64,000 nt of DNA from Sulfitobacter sp043557345 (GTDB lineage Bacteria; Pseudomonadota; Alphaproteobacteria; Rhodobacterales; Rhodobacteraceae). Below, one piece after another: positions 58,514 to 64,000 of the stretch (the first letter of the stretch is position 1; each line of letters starts with the position of its first letter). A model generated the notes under the pieces. It ran no database searches. It saw nothing but the letters and a program-made list of their open reading frames with translations, and had not been told where the DNA came from. The stretch covers positions 496,001 through 560,000 of the forward strand of contig NZ_JBIFFV010000001.1 of assembly GCF_043557345.1 (NCBI RefSeq). The letters are read 5' to 3'. The translations under genes and the position numbers were made by a program.

Positions 58514-59758
58514 ATGAATTTTCTCTTTGTGCATCAGAACATGCCCGGCCAATATCGAGAATTGATACAATGGCTGGCGCAGGCGGGCGGGCATCGCATT
58601 TATTTTCTGACCCAACGTCAGAACGCGCCGCAGTTGCCGGGGGTCGAAACCCGTGTCTATCGCCCCCATCACCGCCCCGAGGAGAAGGCCTATGGTCTGT
58701 CGCGCATTTGGGAGGAAGCTTCGGGCAATGGGTTTGGCGCCGTCAACGCCGCCCAGCAGATCGAAACGCGAGAGGGGTTTCGCCCTGACATCATCATCGG
58801 TCACGTCGGTTGGGGAGAGCTGAGTTTTTTCAAACAGCTTTGGCCGGATGTGCCGATCATCGGTTATTTCGAGTATTACTATAACATGACCGGCGGGATG
58901 GTAGGTTTTGACCCTGCCGAGAAAATCTCGGCCCATGCGCCCTACCTCAACCATGCCCGCAACATCGTGCCGCTGGCCAATATCGAGACCGTCGATCTGG
59001 GCCATTGCCCGACCCAATGGCAGCGCGACCGTTTCCCCGAGAGCTTTCACCGCAAGCTTTATGTCTGTCACGACGGCATCCGCACCGATCAGCTCTTGCC
59101 CGACCCGGATGTAAGCCTGCGTCTGGGGCGTTTGGCGCGGCCCGTGACGCGCGAGGATGAGATCATCACCTATGTCGCGCGCAATCTGGAAAAGACGCGC
59201 GGCTTTCACACGATGATGCGCGCCCTGCCGCGTATCTTGGCCGAACGGCCCCATGCGCGGGTGGTGATCGTCGGCGGCAATGAGGTCTCCTACGGCAAGC
59301 AGAGCGATCATCCCGGCGGTCTGCGCGGAGAGATGGCGGCAGAGTTGCAGGATCGGGTCGATTGGGACCGCGTGCATTTCGTGGGCAAAGTGCCCTATCC
59401 CGACTTCAAGAAGCTGGTGCAGATCAGCCGCTGCCACATCTATCTGACGATGCCCTTCGTGCTGTCTTGGTCCCTGCTCGAAGCCATGTCGATGCAGGCC
59501 ACGATCGTCGCCTCCGACGTGGCCCCGGTGCGCGAGGCCGTGACTCATGGTAAAACCGGCCTGCTGGTGGATTTCTTCGACCCCGATGCGCTGGCGGCAC
59601 AGGTGGTAGAGGTGCTTGCCCATCCGCAGGACCATGCCCATCTCGGCCCGGCGGCGCGGGCGCATGTGGTCGAGAACTACGATTTCCTGACCCGCTGCCT
59701 GCCCGAACACCTCGCGCAGATCAACGCATTGGTGCCCGAGGGCAAGCGGATCGGCTAG
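58514..59758 (+). CDS. Glycosyltransferase (GT4-like)
   Basis: 414 residues. A GT-B fold glycosyltransferase starting NFLFVHQNMPGQYRELIQWL. The nucleotide-sugar half has YVARNLEKTRGFHTMMRALP and VVIVGGNEVSYG, and the LLEAMSMQATIVASDVAPVRE block carries the family E-x7-E-like motif. ATG 58514 is chosen because the first beta strand begins there; upstream codons overlap the promoter. It opens the polysaccharide locus. The acceptor and donor are unknown. Confidence 0.88.
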   Translation: MNFLFVHQNMPGQYRELIQWLAQAGGHRIYFLTQRQNAPQLPGVETRVYRPHHRPEEKAYGLSRIWEEASGNGFGAVNAAQQIETREGFRPDIIIGHVGWGELSFFKQLWPDVPIIGYFEYYYNMTGGMVGFDPAEKISAHAPYLNHARNIVPLANIETVDLGHCPTQWQRDRFPESFHRKLYVCHDGIRTDQLLPDPDVSLRLGRLARPVTREDEIITYVARNLEKTRGFHTMMRALPRILAERPHARVVIVGGNEVSYGKQSDHPGGLRGEMAAELQDRVDWDRVHFVGKVPYPDFKKLVQISRCHIYLTMPFVLSWSLLEAMSMQATIVASDVAPVREAVTHGKTGLLVDFFDPDALAAQVVEVLAHPQDHAHLGPAARAHVVENYDFLTRCLPEHLAQINALVPEGKRIG

Positions 59759-59760
59759 GG

Positions 59761-60879
59761 TCAGTTGCCGAGGTTTCCGGCGGTATTCACCAGCCCGAAG
59801 ACCGATCCGACAAGGCCCAGAATGGTGCGGGTATCCGACAGCGGGCTTTCCGTCGCGAGCACCAGATCGCCGGATTGAATGTGAAAATTCCGCGCCGAGA
59901 ACAGCCCGTCGGATGTCGTGAGATCCAGCGTGAACACCACCCGCGTGCGGCGCGGGCCGCGCACGCCCGTACTCACCGCGCTGGCGGGATATTCGCGCAG
60001 GATCAGGATGCCTTCGGGGTCGGCGCGGGATTCGTTCACCCCGCCGATGATCGCCAATGCGTCCAGCGCCGAGACTTCGTCGCGGTTGAAGGGAAACTGT
60101 GCCTCTCGCCCGGCGGCACCCAGCGACAGGAAATAGCGGCGGTCATCTTCGATGATCAGCTTATCGCCCCCGATCAGCCGGGTATCGAGGCTTGGGTTCT
60201 CATAAAGCCGGTCGATCGAGGTGGTATAGATATTGGCGCCGCGCAGCAGTTTGACCTGCGGGTTTTCGATGCTGGGGAGCACGCCGCCGCCAGCCGAGAT
60301 GGCGGCGAGAACGGTGAAGTTGTTGTCCGGCATCAGGACGTTGCCGGGCTTGTTCACCCCGCCCACGAGGTCAACCGAATTGCTGCGCCCTTCGGTCATT
60401 GCCAATTGCACCTGTGCGGAGGGCACGATCCCCTCAAGCTGTCGTTGCAGCAATTGACGGGCCGAATCTGGTGTGCGGCCAGAGACTTTGACCTTGCCGA
60501 TATAGGGCATGAAGATCGTCCCGCTTTCTGAGACGCGAATGCCGGGCAGGGTGGCGACTTGTTGAGCCGGTGATGTCAGCAGGGAGTTATCGCCGCTGTC
60601 CCAGACCAAAAGGTCGAGCCGATCGCCGGGGCGGATGACTTGGGCATTCGACCCCCGGCTGGCGCCAATCCAACTATGGCGCTTCCCATCTGTTCGGGGC
60701 CATTGGGCGACATGGGGCAGAAAGGCGTGGGTCACCGGATAGACAGCGATATCCGCATCCGGAGTTTCCGCCGCCTGTGTCACCTCTTTCTGAATGGCGG
60801 CGCCGCGCGGAAGGCTCGCGCAGGCCGCGAGAGAGGATGCCAGCAGGATCGAGAGGAACAGCTTGCTGAAGTGCTTCAT
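59761..60879 (-). CDS. Outer-membrane polysaccharide export lipoprotein (Wza-like)
   Basis: 372 residues. A lipoprotein signal (LFLSILLASSLAAC) puts it in the outer membrane. A Poly_export domain (DRLDLLVWDSGDN, IFMPYIGKVKVSGRTPDSARQLL) is followed by SLBB-type repeats (VDLVGGVNKPGNVLM; LDALAIIGGVNESRADPEGILILRE). Such proteins form the export channel for capsule or exopolysaccharide. It converges with the glycosyltransferase and is divergent from the epimerase gene, with an AT-rich 129-base shared promoter region between 60880 and 61008. Confidence 0.92.
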   Translation of the reverse strand: MKHFSKLFLSILLASSLAACASLPRGAAIQKEVTQAAETPDADIAVYPVTHAFLPHVAQWPRTDGKRHSWIGASRGSNAQVIRPGDRLDLLVWDSGDNSLLTSPAQQVATLPGIRVSESGTIFMPYIGKVKVSGRTPDSARQLLQRQLEGIVPSAQVQLAMTEGRSNSVDLVGGVNKPGNVLMPDNNFTVLAAISAGGGVLPSIENPQVKLLRGANIYTTSIDRLYENPSLDTRLIGGDKLIIEDDRRYFLSLGAAGREAQFPFNRDEVSALDALAIIGGVNESRADPEGILILREYPASAVSTGVRGPRRTRVVFTLDLTTSDGLFSARNFHIQSGDLVLATESPLSDTRTILGLVGSVFGLVNTAGNLGN

Positions 60880-61008
60880 AAGATGCGCATCGCTTCCGAA
60901 TGTGTTGCCGGCAAACCGGGGTATTTAATCAAAGTCTAATGTAAAATAACGGGTCTCGCAGGATGCTGCCTGCGCGGCCTATGATTACAATTCCAATTCG
61001 GCAGGATA

Positions 61009-61914
61009 ATGACTGAACCTATGGCGTCAATGATTTCAATGGGCAGTGCGGCTTCGGACAGGGGGGTGGCATTCGACGGCGTGGTCTTACTTGGCGCGAC
61101 GGGTCGGCTGGGCGGCATGTTGCGCCGTCATTGGCCGAGGCCGGAGGCGCTGCGCAGTCAGTCAAGAGAGCCGCGTCCCGGCTTTTATGATTTCAAGCTA
61201 CCGAATGCGGAAGAGACCCCCAGCGATGCGGCCCTCGCAGCCGCACGTGGGGCAAGGGCGATCATCTCTTTGGCGGGTGTGACGCCAGCCCGGACGGGGT
61301 CCAGGGCTGCCGCCTTAGAAGATAACACCACCCTCGCCTTAGCTGCGCTGAACTTGGCAAAGGTGGCAGGCGTCCCGCGGCTTCTCGTCGCCTCATCGGC
61401 GGCGGTCTACGGCGCAGCAGATGGCCCGCTGCGAGAGGGTCTGTCCTCTACCCCGCTTTCGGAGTACGGCAGGCAGAAGCTTGCGATGGAGCAGGCGGTG
61501 CATGAGGCGAGCGGAAAGACCGCAGTCACCGCGCTGCGGATCGGCAACGTAGCGGGGGCGGATGCGATCCTCGGCGGCTGGCGACCGGGCATGCTGATTG
61601 ATCGCTTCCCCAATGGCCGCACGCCAAGCCGCAGTTACATCGGGCCGGTGACCTTGGCGCGGGTGCTCCACGCGCTTTGCCATGTAGAACATCTGCCGCC
61701 CATTCTGAACATCGCGGCTCCCGGCGCGGTCGAGATGGATGCGTTGTTGGATGCGGCGGGGCTGGCGTGGGAGCCCAAGCCGGCCCCTGCTTCCGCCATT
61801 CCCGAGGTGCGGCTGGATACGAATGCACTTGAAAGCCACTTTGATTTCGCGCCAGAAACTCAAACGCCCGCCGGTTTGGTGCGAGAATGGCAGCAGGATA
61901 TGAACAAACGATGA
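61009..61914 (+). CDS. NAD-dependent epimerase/dehydratase-family protein
   Basis: 301 residues, extended short-chain dehydrogenase fold. The N-terminal nucleotide motif is VVLLGATGRLGGML, Ser of the active site is in LLVASSAAVYG, and the catalytic Tyr/Lys pair is in SEYGRQKLAMEQ. It probably modifies a nucleotide sugar for the polysaccharide. The true start may be one of the internal Met at residues 5, 8 or 11. It is followed 10 bases later by the sugar transferase gene, so the two are one operon. Confidence 0.85.
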   Translation: MTEPMASMISMGSAASDRGVAFDGVVLLGATGRLGGMLRRHWPRPEALRSQSREPRPGFYDFKLPNAEETPSDAALAAARGARAIISLAGVTPARTGSRAAALEDNTTLALAALNLAKVAGVPRLLVASSAAVYGAADGPLREGLSSTPLSEYGRQKLAMEQAVHEASGKTAVTALRIGNVAGADAILGGWRPGMLIDRFPNGRTPSRSYIGPVTLARVLHALCHVEHLPPILNIAAPGAVEMDALLDAAGLAWEPKPAPASAIPEVRLDTNALESHFDFAPETQTPAGLVREWQQDMNKR

Positions 61915-61924
61915 AGACCCATCA

Positions 61925-62536
61925 ATGACTTGGCGCAAGCGCATTTTCGATCTGTTCTTCGCCAGCCTGCTTGTCGTCATCCTGGGGCCGATCCTTCTGG
62001 GGTTGCTGGTCTGGCTGCTGGTCAAAGAGGGACGGCCACTTTTCCATGTGGCCGAGCGGATGAAAACGCCGAAAGAGAGTTTCAAGCTTTGGAAGCTGCG
62101 CACGATGACCGTGGCCGAAGAGGATCAGGGCGTGTCGGGCGGCAACAAGGCTGCCCGGATCACCCCCACGGGCGCATGGCTCAGGGCGCGGCGCTTGGAT
62201 GAGTTTCCCCAGCTTTGGAACATCCTGCGCGGTGATCTGAGCTTTGTCGGCCCCCGCCCGCCGCTGCGTGAATACGTCGAGCGTTTCCCCGAAGTTTACG
62301 GCAAGGTTTTGAAATCCCGGCCCGGCGTGACCGGACTGGCCACGATCCGGTTTCACAAACATGAAGAACGGCTGCTGTCAGGCTGCGAGACCGCGGCAGA
62401 AACCGATCATGTCTATTGTCGCGTCTGTGTCCCGCGCAAGGCGCAGCTTGATCTGATCTATCAGCGCCACCAAAGCGTCTGCTTCGATTTTGATCTAATG
62501 CTGCAAACCGTCCAGAACCTCTTTAGCCGTGGTTAA
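61925..62536 (+). CDS. Initiating undecaprenyl-phosphate sugar transferase (WcaJ/ExoY-like)
   Basis: 203 residues. One N-terminal membrane hairpin or helix (FDLFFASLLVVILGPILLGLLVWLLV) is followed by the catalytic domain with FKLWKLRTMT, RRLDEFPQLWNILRGDLSFVGPRPPLREYV and RPGVTGLATI, the bacterial sugar transferase signature. It adds the first sugar phosphate to the lipid carrier. The short form lacks the extra N-terminal helices of WcaJ and is like ExoY. With uppP (39.8 kb) it would share the carrier pool. Confidence 0.94.
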   Translation: MTWRKRIFDLFFASLLVVILGPILLGLLVWLLVKEGRPLFHVAERMKTPKESFKLWKLRTMTVAEEDQGVSGGNKAARITPTGAWLRARRLDEFPQLWNILRGDLSFVGPRPPLREYVERFPEVYGKVLKSRPGVTGLATIRFHKHEERLLSGCETAAETDHVYCRVCVPRKAQLDLIYQRHQSVCFDFDLMLQTVQNLFSRG

Positions 62537-62583
62537 AGTTTACGGTGGTCGCACGAGACGCCGTTAAGCAAATATGTTAAGAA

Positions 62584-62600
62584 TTGGTTTTGTTAACCAA
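62584..62600. promoter_or_regulatory. Inverted repeat upstream of the last gene
   Basis: TTGGTT (62584-62589) and AACCAA (62595-62600) form a dyad in the AT-rich 242-base gap before the WbpM-like gene. It could be an operator; nothing else definite is seen in the gap. Confidence 0.4.
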
Positions 62601-62778
62601 AGCGTGGCATTGTTTGCCGCATATTTAAGCAGTTGTAGATTCGGATGGCGATGTATTATGCGCGTTTGGCCGTTTTCGCCCTTAGTTTGGTGCATCGGTG
62701 CCAAGGACAGAAGATGGTAGTGCGCAGGCGGAGAGTGCAGTGCATTCTCGAACACAGCCGTAAACAGGGGAGCGGCGC

Positions 62779-64000
62779 ATGCTGAGCATTATCAAGTCGC
62801 TGACCAAGCGGCAAAAGCGTGTTATCATGCTGGCGCTCGACTCCTGTCTGATTTTACTGGCTGCCATCCTCGCGCTGGCGGTGCGTGGGCTGCCTGAACC
62901 CTTCGTCGTTGTTTTCTTAAATTATGCCCTGACGCTGCCCCTTACCCTGATCGTCGGTGTGATCGTTTCGATCCGCTTGGGGGTCTGCACCACGCAACTC
63001 AATGCCTATGAAACCGTAGCGGTCGGAAGCACCGCGATACTGGGGACCACCCTTGCAGCCGTATCCCTGCTGGGCGCGACCCTTCTGGGGCTGGATTTCC
63101 CTATCGGCGTGCATGTGATGTTCGGAGCGATCTTTTTCTCTCTTGTGGTGCTGTCGCGGGTCATCTTGTTGCATATCGTTTTGCAAATCTACCGGACGGG
63201 CGACGCGCGGTGCCGTGTTTTGATCTACGGCGCGGGCACCACGGGGACGCAACTGGTTTCGGCCCTGCGCGGCCATGAAACGATCGAACCGATTGCCTTT
63301 GTTGATGACAATATCGCGCTTCAGGGGCTCAACGTCTCGAAGCTGCCGGTCTATTCGCCACGGGGCATCGCGGAACTTGCCGTCGAAAAGCAGATCGACC
63401 GCGTGTTGCTGGCCGTGCCGTCGCTCAGCACCCCCAAACAGGCCCAGATCGCCCGACGGTTGGAGAAGCTGGGTCTCGAGGTGCAAACCCTCCCTTCCTT
63501 CGCGCAGCTGATCGGCGAAGAGGCTTTGGTCGACAAGCTCTCCCCCGTCTCTCCGAGCCGCTTTTTGAACCGGGATGAGGTCGCGCCTTTGATTAACGAA
63601 GGTGGCGAAAGCTATGCGGGCAAAGTGGTTTTCGTCTCGGGGGCAGGCGGCTCCATCGGGTCGGAACTGTGCCGCCAAGTGCTGCTGTGCCGGCCCACCA
63701 AACTGGTGCTTTTCGAGTTGAGCGAACTGGCCCTCTATAACGCCGACATGGAGATTCGCCAGTTGGCCGAGGGCAGCGATATTGAGATCGTCTCGGTCTT
63801 GGGGACGGTAACGGATACCCGGCAACTGCGCAAAGTGCTGTCGCAACACGGGGTCAATGTGGTCCTCCATGCCGCGGCCTATAAACATGTGCCCTTGGTC
63901 GAGGCGAACCCGCTGTCGGGGCTGGTGAACAATGTCCTTGGAACCCATGCTTTGGCCGAACAGGCCGCCCGGGCAGGGGTAGAGCGTTTCATCCTCGTAT
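62779..64000 (+). CDS. WbpM/CapD-like nucleotide-sugar 4,6-dehydratase, N-terminal part
   Basis: 407 codons are open to the window edge; the full family protein is about 600-660. Four N-terminal membrane helices (VIMLALDSCLILLAAILALAV and others) precede a first Rossmann domain (RVLIYGAGTTGTQLVSALRG), then the second, catalytic one (VVFVSGAGGSIGSELCRQ, YKHVPLVEANP). The membrane part anchors it to the inner face, where it makes 4-keto-6-deoxy sugars for polysaccharide. ATG 62779 follows AGGGGAG. The catalytic site lies mostly outside the window. Confidence 0.95.
   Translation, partial: MLSIIKSLTKRQKRVIMLALDSCLILLAAILALAVRGLPEPFVVVFLNYALTLPLTLIVGVIVSIRLGVCTTQLNAYETVAVGSTAILGTTLAAVSLLGATLLGLDFPIGVHVMFGAIFFSLVVLSRVILLHIVLQIYRTGDARCRVLIYGAGTTGTQLVSALRGHETIEPIAFVDDNIALQGLNVSKLPVYSPRGIAELAVEKQIDRVLLAVPSLSTPKQAQIARRLEKLGLEVQTLPSFAQLIGEEALVDKLSPVSPSRFLNRDEVAPLINEGGESYAGKVVFVSGAGGSIGSELCRQVLLCRPTKLVLFELSELALYNADMEIRQLAEGSDIEIVSVLGTVTDTRQLRKVLSQHGVNVVLHAAAYKHVPLVEANPLSGLVNNVLGTHALAEQAARAGVERFILV

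Overview
The window is GC-rich, densely coded bacterial chromosome. It fits a marine alphaproteobacterium of the Rhodobacterales (Roseobacter group); a Sulfitobacter-like genus is a guess from protein character, not from a search. The pointers are a fbcFBC-type petABC operon whose cytochrome c1 has a long acidic N-terminal extension (as known in Paracoccus), a RibH2-type lumazine synthase behind an FMN riboswitch, an NDUFA9-like protein, and SBP-centred ABC transporters.

Layout. 1-8.9 kb: a phosphatase fragment, cobO, a DMT exporter and aroC; a TPP riboswitch with thiBPQ (thiamine import); ribH2 under an FMN riboswitch; a PaiB-like protein and a GST. 9-12.4 kb: petABC (cytochrome bc1). 12.6-19.3 kb: mtaB-dapF, tRNA-Lys(TTT) and a four-gene polyamine-type ABC importer. 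19.5-21.4 kb: an FAD/NAD oxidoreductase, a small protein and a stand-alone receiver protein.

21,484-38,612 is a 17.1-kb integrated element bounded by 19-bp direct repeats. The right repeat is the 3' end of a tRNA-Leu(CAG) gene. A tyrosine integrase lies just inside the left end, and 20-bp repeats inside both ends look like integrase arm sites. Cargo in order: an AlpA-type regulator, small unknown genes, a RepA-like ATPase, a GGTGGAGC repeat cluster with a large hairpin, a DUF5681 protein, a virion-type peptidoglycan hydrolase, an 850-residue ejection-type protein, a MobV-like relaxase with a candidate oriT, a lone receiver protein, a PemK/MazF-Xre toxin-antitoxin pair, unknown genes and tiny membrane proteins. 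No capsid, portal, terminase large subunit, tail-tube or conjugation pore gene is visible. This is the most unusual part: it looks like a mobilizable element, possibly a phage satellite, with its own replication and DNA-delivery proteins that borrows capsids, conjugation pores, or both.

38.8-64 kb returns to chromosome: an NDUFA9-like gene and uppP; gltD-gltB (glutamate synthase); an SGNH lipoprotein, mtgA, GST, queG and a hydantoinase-like protein; msrA-msrB; an EamA transporter; HU; amn-ade (AMP to adenine to hypoxanthine); then an exopolysaccharide locus (glycosyltransferase, export lipoprotein, epimerase, initiating sugar transferase, and a WbpM/CapD-like dehydratase cut by the window end). 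Two copies of a roughly 160-210-bp dispersed intergenic repeat sit in opposite orientations at about 47.0 and 54.5 kb.
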